Source of the DNA: Stenomitos frigidus ULC18
GTDB lineage: Bacteria > Cyanobacteriota > Cyanobacteriia > Leptolyngbyales > Leptolyngbyaceae
DNA: 64,000 nt
Direction: 5' to 3'
Assembly: GCF_003003795.1 (NCBI RefSeq)
Contig: NZ_PVWK01000031.1
Span: 93,124-157,123 of the forward strand
The notes below the pieces were generated by a model. The model searched no databases, was not told the DNA's origin, and saw nothing but the letters and a program-made list of their open reading frames with translations. The position numbers and the translations under genes are program-made. This document shows positions 35,731-44,419 of the stretch, in pieces. The stretch's first letter is position 1. Each line of letters starts with the position of its first letter.

Positions 35731-38520
35731 TCAACCAGCCTCTAACTGCTGCAACAGTCGCTCGGCTGCGTCGTACGTCACTTTGTAGGTATACTCACCC
35801 CCGTCACAGGTCGCCAACGCCCGCGCCTGCCGCGCATACGCCAACGCCTGTGCCCGTTCTCCCCGCCCTAGCGCCCGCTCTGCCAGAAACAACTGCACAT
35901 CTGCCCCTCGTAGCACATAGCCACTGCGCTCCGCAATCGCCTGCGCCTCCTCTGCCAGCCGCAGCGCTTCGTCTGGTTGCCCCTGGTCTACCCGCAACCG
36001 TGCCAGAGCCAGCAGAATATCGGCTTCGTGATCCACCACATTGATGGCGCGGCAACGGGTCAATGCCTCGCTCAGGTGATGGTCGCTCTCGGTCAGGTTG
36101 CCGTTGACCCGGTGGGCGGCTCCCAGCAGCCAGTGCGATCGCACATAGAAATGTTCAACTGGATAACTGGTACGAGCAAATTCATCCGCCAGTGCCAGCG
36201 ATCGCTGAGCCGCTGTCAGCGCCATTGCTGCTGACTCAGTCTCCCCCATCCGCACTCTTAGCAGGGCACTCAATGATCGATAAAACCAGGTATTGCAGTT
36301 GATCTGGATCGCGTTTTGCTTCTCGGCTAGATCTAGAGCCTTATCCAATTCTACTTCTGCTTCTGTCCACACTCCCCGATACGCCAGCAGTCTCCCCAAT
36401 TCCTGATGCCCGATCGCCTCTTTGAACTCACCCTCAAGCTCCTGGCAGAGGGCGATCCGGCGGCGCAGGTTGGCTTCAGCCGCTTGCAGGGCACCGATCG
36501 GGAGTTGTGCCATGTAAGCCAGGTTTCCCAGAGTGATCGCCAGGTTTTTCTTATCCCCCTGCCTTTCTCGAATCGCATTCTGTCGCTCATACAACGGTAC
36601 GGCTTGCGCGGGCTGACCGTTGAGGCTGTAGCTATTTGCCAGCTCGTTCAGCGTCCAGGCTTGAGCACTCTCATTCTGGAGCTGCGGGGGCTGGTCTTCG
36701 CCACGGGGGAAGAGGGCGCGCAGCAGTTCAATCTGGAGCTGGTAAGCACCGAGTTGGTAGTAAAGGGGCGTAGAGAGGCGATCTTGAAACAACTGCTGCG
36801 CCTCGTCATACTGCTCTGCCCGCACCATGTGGTGATACAGCTCAATCACTGGGGTCAGGTCGGCAAGGGTCTGCACCGTCTCTACGGCAGGCACGGCGGC
36901 GAAGTAGTCGCGCAGTTGCTCGTGGGCGCGGGTGCGTTCCGGGGTGCCCATGCGGTCATAGGCATAGCGGCGCACAATGGGGTGCAGGTCAAAACGCTGG
37001 GTGCGGCGGTCATGGTGCAGCAGTCCGCGATTGATCAGGTCGCGCAGGTCTGCCTCTAGCTCACGGGTTGAGTAGGCTGTATCACGAATCGCCTCCAAAA
37101 TGCCCACATCCACCGGGCTGCGAAAACAGGCGATGCGGCTGAGCAACTGTTGTCGAGCGTCCGCCAAATCCAGGTACGACTGCTCCAGCACATGGTGCTG
37201 CCGCTGCACCAGATCTCCCGTCACATCCAGCCGCTGAGCCGCTTTAATATCCCCCGCCTGCCGCAAGTCATTCACCACCAGCCCAGACAGCAACCGCAGG
37301 CTGAGGGGATGATAGCCATACGCCGCACACGCCTGCTCAATCTCACTCCGATTCCCCCGAATGCCCTGACTGCGAAAAAACGCCACCGCATCAGCAGGCT
37401 GCATCTGGGTCAACTCCTCCTCCCGACAGCCCTGCAGCAAGTCTCCCCCTCTCACTTCCACCGGGCGCGGTCGCAGGCGCGTCGTCATCAGCACCTTGCC
37501 CCGCAGGTTGGGCAGGCTCGACAGGCTGCGAAGAAAGGCTTCGGCGTAAGGGTTCACGCAATCCCGCTCTTGATCACCTCTCTGGCTAAAACTCGCCTCG
37601 CCTCGCGGGAGAGGGGCTGGGGGTGAGGGGTCATCCCCCTGATACGCCGCACCCAGACTGCTGTAGGCGCGCAGCTCCCGCTCAAACCCATCCAGCACCA
37701 GCAGCACGGGCAGTTGTTGCAACAGCGCCAACACGTGCTCTAGCTGCTCTCGGAGTGACACGTCGCCCGGTTCACGTCCACTCAAATACGCCCACGTCAC
37801 CCGCAAAAAGTTGTTGAAATTCGCCTGCTCCTCATAAAAGCTCCACCACACCACCAGTGGGCGTTGCTGGGGTGTCACATCATGCAGCAACCAGTGCCAG
37901 GTGAGGGCGCTTTTGCCAAACCCACCCAATGCCCGCAGCACAAACAGGGGCTGAGTGCCCTGATTTAGCCAGTCGCTCAGCCTCTGCCGTTCGGCTACCC
38001 GTCCGGTGAAGTGGGGCGGCATCCCGTAGGGGTGAGCCAGCAACCATTGCCTCGGTGCAGTCTCCTGGGGTGGGGTAACTAATGGTTTACTTAGTTCCTT
38101 CAACAGCTTCGCCCAATCAGACTCTAAGTCATCTGAGGCAGCAAAGTTGAGATAGGTCAAATAGCTAATGCTGCGAGGTAGTTCACACAGCTCTTTTAGC
38201 AGGGGAATAAGTCGCCGCTCCTCGTTGAGTGGATCGGCAGTTTGAGGCATATACCGTTCAAATTCTGTCCACTTGCTTTTTAAGTAATGCGGGGTTAGCA
38301 CCATTAAGGTTTTGCGGCTCGTGGTAGATGCCCGCTCCAGTTCCTTAATGGCAGGTGCCCCCAGGCGAAAGTCGCGATAGTCGATGCAGCACCTCAACCC
38401 GGCAGCTTCCAGGCGTTGCACCAGTTCACCTCGCACCCACTCACTATCCTTAGTGCTGTAGGAGATGAACACATCGTAGTCGTAGGGGACAGAAGCGGGT
38501 GGCTCAGCGGGTTGGCTCAT
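35731..38520 (-). CDS. TIR-domain STAND (NB-ARC/TPR) protein
   Basis: 929 residues. The N-terminal TIR domain (about 14-150) opens with YDVFISYSTKD and has SRKTLMVLTPHYLKSKWTEFE; Glu in TEFE suits the NADase position. The NB-ARC ATPase has Walker A ALGGFGKSAL near 203 and Walker B VLLVLDGFE near 274, ending in a winged helix with HPIVRRYAYD. Alpha-helical TPR-like repeats fill about 610-920. TIR-STAND proteins of bacteria act in phage sensing and NAD+ depletion, and others in development. A 20-30 residue Pro/Arg/Ser-rich insert near 295-322 comes from a dispersed repeat. The gene is visibly richer in G+C than its neighbours. Confidence 0.88.
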   Translation of the reverse strand: MSQPAEPPASVPYDYDVFISYSTKDSEWVRGELVQRLEAAGLRCCIDYRDFRLGAPAIKELERASTTSRKTLMVLTPHYLKSKWTEFERYMPQTADPLNEERRLIPLLKELCELPRSISYLTYLNFAASDDLESDWAKLLKELSKPLVTPPQETAPRQWLLAHPYGMPPHFTGRVAERQRLSDWLNQGTQPLFVLRALGGFGKSALTWHWLLHDVTPQQRPLVVWWSFYEEQANFNNFLRVTWAYLSGREPGDVSLREQLEHVLALLQQLPVLLVLDGFERELRAYSSLGAAYQGDDPSPPAPLPRGEASFSQRGDQERDCVNPYAEAFLRSLSSLPNLRGKVLMTTRLRPRPVEVRGGDLLQGCREEELTQMQPADAVAFFRSQGIRGNRSEIEQACAAYGYHPLSLRLLSGLVVNDLRQAGDIKAAQRLDVTGDLVQRQHHVLEQSYLDLADARQQLLSRIACFRSPVDVGILEAIRDTAYSTRELEADLRDLINRGLLHHDRRTQRFDLHPIVRRYAYDRMGTPERTRAHEQLRDYFAAVPAVETVQTLADLTPVIELYHHMVRAEQYDEAQQLFQDRLSTPLYYQLGAYQLQIELLRALFPRGEDQPPQLQNESAQAWTLNELANSYSLNGQPAQAVPLYERQNAIRERQGDKKNLAITLGNLAYMAQLPIGALQAAEANLRRRIALCQELEGEFKEAIGHQELGRLLAYRGVWTEAEVELDKALDLAEKQNAIQINCNTWFYRSLSALLRVRMGETESAAMALTAAQRSLALADEFARTSYPVEHFYVRSHWLLGAAHRVNGNLTESDHHLSEALTRCRAINVVDHEADILLALARLRVDQGQPDEALRLAEEAQAIAERSGYVLRGADVQLFLAERALGRGERAQALAYARQARALATCDGGEYTYKVTYDAAERLLQQLEAG
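37580..37637. repeat. Dispersed cyanobacterial repeat inserted in frame in the STAND gene
   Basis: The stretch with CGCGGGAGAGGGGCTGGGGG and GTGAGGGG is a familiar intergenic palindrome type in cyanobacteria. Here it encodes DPSPPAPLPRGEASFSQRG just after Walker B without breaking the frame. Confidence 0.6.
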
Positions 38521-38589
38521 TATGCAGCGGGCAAAGGGCGCAGGCTCTCCTAAATTCTATTCGACGACCAATTAAGTCTGCCAGGAAAA

Positions 38590-38620
38590 GACCTCGGAGG
38601 TTTTGGAAACCTCCGAGGTC
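38590..38620. repeat. 14-bp stem palindromic repeat
   Basis: GACCTCGGAGGTTT and its exact complement, loop of three. It lies 5' of the TIR gene and 3' of the hydrolase gene, so it could attenuate readthrough between them. Confidence 0.7.
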
Positions 38621-38668
38621 TAAGCCACGATCGCTGCCTCCCCTCTTTGTCTGGCGAAGCGATGCCCC

Positions 38669-39349
38669 CTACGCGATCGCCGCCAGCAGTGCCTTCGAGT
38701 CTGCCACCGCGCCAAACACGCCGCCCTGCATTTTGACTATGTTGAGAGCTGCCAGATGATTGCTATAGTCCGTAGCCGCTGTGCAGTCGGAGAGTAGGAG
38801 ACATTCGTAGCCGCGATCGTTGGCATCGCGCATAGTGGTATGCACACACACATCGGTGGTAATGCCTGCCAGCAGGATGTTTTGAATGCCTTGACGCTTC
38901 AGCAGCAAGTCTAGATCGGTGGCGTAGAAAGAGCCTTTGCCCGGTTTGTCGATGATCGGTTCGCCCGGTAGCGGAGCCAGGTCGGGGATGATTTCCCAGC
39001 CTGCTTCGCCGCGCACCAGCACTTTACCGCACGGTCCCGGATCGCCGATGCCTGCACCAATCTGGCGCGATCGCCATTGTTTGTTTTCTGGCAAGTCGGC
39101 TAAGTCAGGACGATGCCCTTCGCGAGTGTGCATGACATGGAAGCCTTTAGCTCGCATCACGTCCAGCACGGCTTTAATAGGGGCGATCGGTGCCCGCGTC
39201 AACGATAAGTCGTAGCCCATCTGATCCACATAGCCGCCGATGCCGCAGAAATCAGTTTGCATATCAATAATGAGGAAAACTGTATTTTCTGGACGCAGAT
39301 CGCCATTGAACGGGTAGGGATACGGCTCAGATTTAACGTAGCAGCCCAT
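38669..39349 (-). CDS. Isochorismatase-fold cysteine hydrolase (amidohydrolase)
   Basis: 226 residues. The catalytic triad is visible: Asp29 in [10 protein letters not shown], Lys in DKPGKGSFY and Cys in [15 protein letters not shown]. These motifs and [13 protein letters not shown] match cysteine hydrolases acting on small amides, with closest resemblance, by memory, to biuret or ureido-amide hydrolases. Nicotinamidases share the fold. The gene sits 130 bases downstream of a formamidase gene on the same strand, suggesting a nitrogen-scavenging pair. The substrate cannot be fixed by eye. Confidence 0.85.
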   Translation of the reverse strand: MGCYVKSEPYPYPFNGDLRPENTVFLIIDMQTDFCGIGGYVDQMGYDLSLTRAPIAPIKAVLDVMRAKGFHVMHTREGHRPDLADLPENKQWRSRQIGAGIGDPGPCGKVLVRGEAGWEIIPDLAPLPGEPIIDKPGKGSFYATDLDLLLKRQGIQNILLAGITTDVCVHTTMRDANDRGYECLLLSDCTAATDYSNHLAALNIVKMQGGVFGAVADSKALLAAIA

Positions 39350-39479
39350 GATGAATCTCCAAAGGTCGTTAGGAAGGAAGCGCGTGCAGCCAGTCGATCG
39401 CCTTTCGAGATGGCTGGCTGCCTTTCACTACTGATGGATCAGCGGGAGTCGAACGAATGACGCCATCAAAGGCGGACGC

Positions 39480-40499
39480 TTATTTCACCACAGAATCCTT
39501 CAGTGGTATTCCCTCATACGATCGGGTAGGGGCAGGGAAACCGCAAGATGTCCCGTCTGTATGTACAACGTCATCCTCCCAGGGCAAGCGATAAGCGTTG
39601 TTAACCAAATCCTGCATATACGTGTAGGGGCAATCTTGTGCGCCCCCTTTAACGGCAACATAGCCTCGATGCCCAAACTGGTAGATGTTGTTTTCGACCG
39701 ACCAATGGCGGCGGGCTTCCTGAAGTAGTTTCGGGCGCACCTCTCCGGTGATGATTTCATTCGGGCGACCAGTCCCAGTGACCAAAGGCACACCATCATA
39801 GTTGACGATCATCCCTTCGCCCATCGAGTCGAAGGAGCCGTCCGAACCACACATACAAACTGATGCTGTATAGATCAAGTTGCAGAAGGCATTTGCCTGA
39901 TTAGTGATTTGCCAGGAGTGGCGAATGGGTGCCGTGTAGCCAGCGGTGCGCAGCATAATGTCAGCCCCTTTGTAAGTACATTCACGCGCCATCTCTGGAA
40001 ACATGCCGTCGTGGCAGATAATGAGCGCCAACGTGCTGCCGTTGGGCCCTTCGCAAACAGGGATACCCAAGTTACCGGGTTCCCAAGGTTCTACAGGCAC
40101 CCAGGGGTGAAGTTTGCGATAGTAGAGCTTCAGTTCGCCCTTGTCATCCAGAATAATGCCACTGTTATAGGGATTACCGTGGGGGTTGTACTCCATGATA
40201 GAAAAACAGCCCCAAATTTTGTGCTCTCGACAAGCCGTGCTAAAGGCCTGCACCTCTGGCCCATCTAAGCGGCACATAATCTCTGGATTGGTGTCCATTG
40301 AGAGACCGTGCAGGGCATATTCTGGGAAAATAACCAGATCCATCGTGGACATATTGCGCCGTGCTTTGGCAACCATGTCCACCAACCGCTGCGTTTGCGC
40401 TGACAGGTCATCAGGAGTGACGACGGTGGGCAGTTGCAATTGCACCAAGCCGAGGACGACGCCATCCGGTGACTTATTTAAACCGCCGAGTCCACTCAT
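39480..40499 (-). CDS. amiF: Formamidase
   Basis: 339 residues; ATG 40499 with AGGAGG just upstream. Nitrilase-superfamily triad: Glu60 in VIFPEYALHG, Lys near 129 in YYRKLHPW and Cys near 162 in IICHDGMFPEMAREC. The C-terminal motifs ENNIYQFGHRGYVAVKGG and LPWEDD are those of AmiF-type formamidases rather than AmiE. It hydrolyses formamide to formate and ammonia in the cytosol. It is followed by an isochorismatase-fold hydrolase gene; both release ammonia from simple amides, so they probably form a nitrogen acquisition unit. Confidence 0.9.
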   Translation of the reverse strand: MSGLGGLNKSPDGVVLGLVQLQLPTVVTPDDLSAQTQRLVDMVAKARRNMSTMDLVIFPEYALHGLSMDTNPEIMCRLDGPEVQAFSTACREHKIWGCFSIMEYNPHGNPYNSGIILDDKGELKLYYRKLHPWVPVEPWEPGNLGIPVCEGPNGSTLALIICHDGMFPEMARECTYKGADIMLRTAGYTAPIRHSWQITNQANAFCNLIYTASVCMCGSDGSFDSMGEGMIVNYDGVPLVTGTGRPNEIITGEVRPKLLQEARRHWSVENNIYQFGHRGYVAVKGGAQDCPYTYMQDLVNNAYRLPWEDDVVHTDGTSCGFPAPTRSYEGIPLKDSVVK

Positions 40500-40764
40500 G
40501 CAAACCTCCTACTGATTGCGTTGTTGCCAGAACACATCCAAGCACGCTGGGCTTTCAACCTTAGATACTGGAGGCAGACGCGATCGCAGGCTCAAACCAT
40601 ACCAACCAACGTCCAAAGTCTTTAGTCAAACGCCTCACCAACTGCTGTGCTCCCAATAAGGGTTTACAGAATCCTGGGCACTCAGTGAGTATCAGGCATC
40701 ACTTTTTATGACTTTGGGTGCCAATTTACATCAATACAGCCTGTCTACTCTAGAGTGTTGTCTC

Positions 40765-41238
40765 TTACGGCGTTGTCTTTTGTAGCTTGAGCAACTCGCT
40801 CTGAATTTGCTGCTGGAGGCTGGGATCGCCTTCTTTACGACGTGTGATGTCGTTGAATTGGGAGATAGTCAAGCCGTTTTCTTTGATAATCTCGGCAGAG
40901 CGTTTAAGGAAGCGACCACAAATATCATGCACAGCCGAAGGAATGTTTTGCTGCCGACAGACATCCTCAGGAACATTGCCGCTCATGAGTTTCTTGGCTT
41001 CGGCGTAGTCTTGCTGGCGCTGCTGCTCAATGTAAAATGCAGCACGAGCATACTGGCTTACCTGCGGCGGATTAGCTTGGGCGTAAGCAGCATCGCCTAA
41101 ACTCCAAGTTGTCGATCGCAGCATCGACTGTGGAGCATAGCTAACAACTAAGCCCACTGTAGAGAGCGCGCTCACCAGAAAAAGTCGCGTAACGGTATTG
41201 AGAGAGGGTCGCAGAAGGCTGATAGAAAATTGCATCAT
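40765..41238 (-). CDS. DUF4168 exported protein
   Basis: 157 residues from ATG 41238; a GTG at 41268 is an alternative. A signal-like N-terminus (LFLVSALSTVGLVV) with AAYAQA as a possible cleavage site precedes the DUF4168 helix-rich domain (YARAAFYIEQQRQQDYAEA, DVCRQQNIPSAVHDICGRF, EIIKENGLTISQFNDIT). Two Cys (DVC, DIC) could form a disulfide. DUF4168 is widespread in cyanobacteria and of unknown function. The gene is isolated by intergenic stretches on both sides. Confidence 0.8.
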   Translation of the reverse strand: MMQFSISLLRPSLNTVTRLFLVSALSTVGLVVSYAPQSMLRSTTWSLGDAAYAQANPPQVSQYARAAFYIEQQRQQDYAEAKKLMSGNVPEDVCRQQNIPSAVHDICGRFLKRSAEIIKENGLTISQFNDITRRKEGDPSLQQQIQSELLKLQKTTP

Positions 41239-41785
41239 GGTTGTGTGTGACACTGCAAAAACTAGCACACGAAAGGTTTCAATAAGCTTTGAATTATTTT
41301 AGGCGCGATAAGTTCCAGTAACGAGAAAGGATTTAAAAAATTAGCGGGTTAAGGTGAAGAAGCAAAAGATTTTACACCGCACTGTAGTTTTGCACTGCAC
41401 TGTGGTGTAAAGTGCCAGCAAGCTTCTAGCCGTCTCTCAGTTCGCCGCGTTTGAGAACGCCCTTAAGAGAGGCAACTCCTCTCCTCATCAGTTTGCTATT
41501 CTGTGCCGTTGACACAAGCCAGCCTAAGCTCCAGTCAGATTTGAGGCCATAACAGAGACAAGATCTGCTTATAGACGACGTCTAGCCTCTGATTCAGATC
41601 AGGCATTTGTTCTGAGTAGCAAGCACTTGCACCCATATTGATACCGAATGAGCCATGAGGCTGCATTGATGCAGTATGGGATTTTTAATTGTAGTGACGG
41701 AAATAAAGCTGAGGTGTGCCCCAAAAACGAAACCAGTCTTCCTTGTACTGCAGCTGAGGAACGATCGCCCCTCAGCTGAAAGGAA
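41239..41785. other. 547-bp intergenic region
   Basis: Holds the hairpin TTTACACC (41371-41378) / GGTGTAAA (41404-41411) with GCACTG repeats in its loop. No coding frame, tRNA or defined promoter seen. Confidence 0.4.
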
Positions 41786-42571
41786 TCAAAACTCGAACGT
41801 TGCCCAATCCGGCTTGCGGTAATAATGCGTCATGTCGTCAAATTTGCGTAGCTCAGCACGATTGACCCAAAATTCTTTCGCCTCCAAATCCAGCCACTGC
41901 TGGTTTAATTGCATAAAACTATCGCCTAGTTCAACCAAGACTTCGGGCGCTGGAATAGTACCGAAGTAACCCAGAGTGATGTGAGGCGTAAAGTAATACT
42001 GTTGCTCAATGCCTAAGCCAATGAGGTCAGAATTTTGGAAAACAGCGCGACGGAGCTTCAGTACACGATCGTACGATTGTTCGTCTGTCGGCGCTAAACA
42101 GACAGCGATCGCCCTCGGCATGATCATGAGCCCTAACGCCTGAAACTGCAGTGGTCTACCTTCAGCCATCGCCTGGGATTGGCGAAAGATCGTTGCAATC
42201 TGGTCTTGAAGCTGCACCTCAAACTCAGGATTTTCTTGACTTGCATCACGATAGGCGTTGTCCCAGATTAAGTCTGCTAGCGTCAGATGCAAGCTTTCGG
42301 GTGGCACTGGTACCAACAGTGACGCACCAAGTGTCTGCAAAAGTTGCTGCTGATACTGCGTCAGGGCCTCGTGCAGCGTAGCGTTTTTCGCATCTTCGCT
42401 GCCTGGTGGTGTCACAATCGTATAGCCCGGAAACGGGGCAGGCTGTCGTTTGTTTGCCGCCTCTAGCTGAAATTTGGGGGATTCCTGAATATGCTGCACC
42501 TGGGAGCGATACGTTTCCGGTAACGTCAAACGTACGGCTCGATTCAGGTAAGTCTGGTAGTTCTCGTCCAA
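41786..42571 (-). CDS. DUF1868-type 2H phosphoesterase-like protein
   Basis: 261 residues. Two HxTx motifs, SLHLTLADL near residue 95 and PHITLGYF near 198, define the 2H phosphoesterase fold, which acts on cyclic phosphates and 2',5'-type linkages of nucleotides. The DUF1868 features QPAPFPGYTIVTPPG and MPRAIAVCLAP fit the cyanobacterial branch. No substrate is known. It stands divergent from holA. Confidence 0.8.
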   Translation of the reverse strand: MDENYQTYLNRAVRLTLPETYRSQVQHIQESPKFQLEAANKRQPAPFPGYTIVTPPGSEDAKNATLHEALTQYQQQLLQTLGASLLVPVPPESLHLTLADLIWDNAYRDASQENPEFEVQLQDQIATIFRQSQAMAEGRPLQFQALGLMIMPRAIAVCLAPTDEQSYDRVLKLRRAVFQNSDLIGLGIEQQYYFTPHITLGYFGTIPAPEVLVELGDSFMQLNQQWLDLEAKEFWVNRAELRKFDDMTHYYRKPDWATFEF

Positions 42572-42781
42572 TGTCGATCGCCTCGCAAGGTTACTTAATC
42601 ATATCTACGACTGGCTGCGTCAGACCCCCCTGCTTGATCTGACTGAATCACGGTCGATCGCGGGAGAGTTTGCTGATGATACCTGACCTTCAGGATCACC
42701 TGATCCCCACCATAATCTAAATTCAGTCTGACAGGATTGCTAGGACAATACAATTACGGGCGGTAGCAGGAGGTATTCTAC

Positions 42782-43762
42782 ATGCCAATTTACCTTTACT
42801 GGGGCGAGAATGATTTTGCGATCGCCCAGGCAGCAACAGCACTGCATCAACGGTTGCTCGATCCCGTTTGGAGTAGTTTCAATTATGACAAAATTACTGC
42901 CGACCAACCCGATGGCATCAGGCAAGGCTTAAATCAGGCCATGACCCCTCCCTTTGGTGCTGCGAACCGTCTCGTCTGGCTCGCAGACACGTCCCTTTGT
43001 CAGCGTTGCCCTGAAGCACTCTTGACCGAACTGGAGCGAACCTTGCCGGAGCTACCGGAATCAACAACGCTGCTGTTGACAGCGACCAGTAAACCCGACA
43101 GTCGCTTGAAAGCTACGAAGCTGCTGCAAAAGCATGCCACCATTCAGGAGTTTGCGCTCATTCCAACCTGGAAAGCCGATCTTCTAGTCAAGCAGGTGAA
43201 GCAAGCCGCTCAAGATGGTGGGGTGAAGCTTACAGCGCATGGAGCAGAACTACTTGCCGATCTGGTGGGTAACGATACTCGCCGCTTGTACAGCGAGTTA
43301 GAAAAACTGCGGCTTTATGTCGGCGAGGCCAGGCAACCCCTTGATGAGGCTGCGATCGCCGCGCTGGTAACCGCTAGCAGCCAAAGCACCATCCAACTAG
43401 CCGCTGCCATTCGTCAGGGGCAAACGGCTCAAGCGCTTGACCTGGTCGCCGATTTGCTACGTCAGAACGAACCCGCGCTGCGCATCGTTAGTAGCCTCGT
43501 CACGCAGTTTCGCACCTGGGTCTGGATTAAAGTGCTGCGGGAAGCAGGCGAACGGAGTGAACAAGAAATTGCGAAAGCCGCAGAGTTGAGAAATCCGAAG
43601 CGCCTCTACTTCTTGCAAAAAGAGGTTGAGTCACTGTCATCCCAGACGCTTTTGCAAACATTACCCTTACTGTTAGACCTCGAAGCCAGCCTCAAACGGG
43701 GAGCCGATGAGCTACTCACACTACAGACGAAGATCATTGAGCTCTGTGAACTTTGTCGCTAA
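42782..43762 (+). CDS. holA: DNA polymerase III delta subunit (HolA)
   Basis: 326 residues; AGGAGG at 42769-42774 precedes ATG 42782. The AAA+-like N-terminus opens with YLYWGENDFAIAQA; TLLLTATSKPDSRLKATKLLQ and GNDTRRLYSELEKLRLY mark domain II. The C-terminal collar region has AALVTASSQSTIQLAAAI and LLDLEASLKRG. Delta opens the beta sliding clamp as part of the clamp loader. It is a single gene here, not in an operon. Confidence 0.92.
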   Translation: MPIYLYWGENDFAIAQAATALHQRLLDPVWSSFNYDKITADQPDGIRQGLNQAMTPPFGAANRLVWLADTSLCQRCPEALLTELERTLPELPESTTLLLTATSKPDSRLKATKLLQKHATIQEFALIPTWKADLLVKQVKQAAQDGGVKLTAHGAELLADLVGNDTRRLYSELEKLRLYVGEARQPLDEAAIAALVTASSQSTIQLAAAIRQGQTAQALDLVADLLRQNEPALRIVSSLVTQFRTWVWIKVLREAGERSEQEIAKAAELRNPKRLYFLQKEVESLSSQTLLQTLPLLLDLEASLKRGADELLTLQTKIIELCELCR

Positions 43763-43963
43763 AGAAACAGTGTCCGCAGATCCCTCAGCCTTTTCTAGCC
43801 CCGCTACGATCGCTTCCCACTCCTAACACGAGAGTCTGGCCGTTTGATAGATTACGCGTCAGTCTTCAGGTAGTGGAACCCCTACTTACTGACGATTTAA
43901 ATGCACCAGGTCATTGAATTAGAATGGTAGTGTTTAGCAAACCTTGTGTTTAGAAGACCTGCA

Positions 43964-44005
43964 AGCAGTACTCGCTCTACTACTAGCAGTGCTTGCTCTA
44001 CTAAC
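43964..44005. repeat. 21-bp tandem repeat before the DUF1825 gene
   Basis: Units 43964-43984 and 43985-44005 share AGCAGT-(A/G)-CT-(C/T)-GCTCTACTA. They may lie in the 5' UTR of the DUF1825 gene. Confidence 0.6.
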
Positions 44006-44029
44006 AGTCATTAGCGAAGATTTAAAGCG

Positions 44030-44353
44030 ATGGGATTTTTTGATTCTGAAATCGTACAGCAAGAAGCGAAACAGCTCTTTGAAGACTATCAATCGCTGAT
44101 GGGGCTTGGATCTGACTATGGCAAGTTTGACCGTGAGGGTAAAAAGCTCTTCATTGAGCAGATGGAAGCAATCATGGATCGCTACCGCGTCTTTATGAAG
44201 CGCTTTGAGCTGTCTGAAGACTTTATGGCTCAAATGACGGTAGAACAGCTCCGCACGCAGCTAGGTCAGTTTGGCATGACGCCCCAGCAAATGTTCGAGC
44301 AGATGAATAAGACCCTGGAGCGGATGAAAGCTGACGTTGAAAGAACGCTCTAA
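44030..44353 (+). CDS. DUF1825 protein
   Basis: 107 residues, all-helical, full length for the family. Conserved segments MGFFDSEIVQQEAKQLFEDYQ, GREGKKLFIEQMEA-like helix (DREGKKLFIEQMEAIMDRY) and MKRFELSEDFMAQMT are near invariant in cyanobacteria. It is found almost only in oxygenic cyanobacteria and its role is not established. It is a monocistronic gene between holA and the convergent PBP gene. Confidence 0.9.
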   Translation: MGFFDSEIVQQEAKQLFEDYQSLMGLGSDYGKFDREGKKLFIEQMEAIMDRYRVFMKRFELSEDFMAQMTVEQLRTQLGQFGMTPQQMFEQMNKTLERMKADVERTL

Positions 44354-44419
44354 CGTTTCTAGTGTCTCGTTTTCAGAGAGTGTTTCTAACCACCAGCCAC
44401 TAAAAACTGACCGCTGGCT

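Noticed and set aside
36406..37059. 217-codon plus-strand ORF inside the TIR-STAND gene
   Set aside because: Long antisense frame caused by high G+C; no ribosome site or protein-like motif.
39430..39460. tRNA-like GGGAGTCGAAC stretch on the minus strand
   Set aside because: The T-arm does not pair and no acceptor, D or anticodon arm can be found around it.
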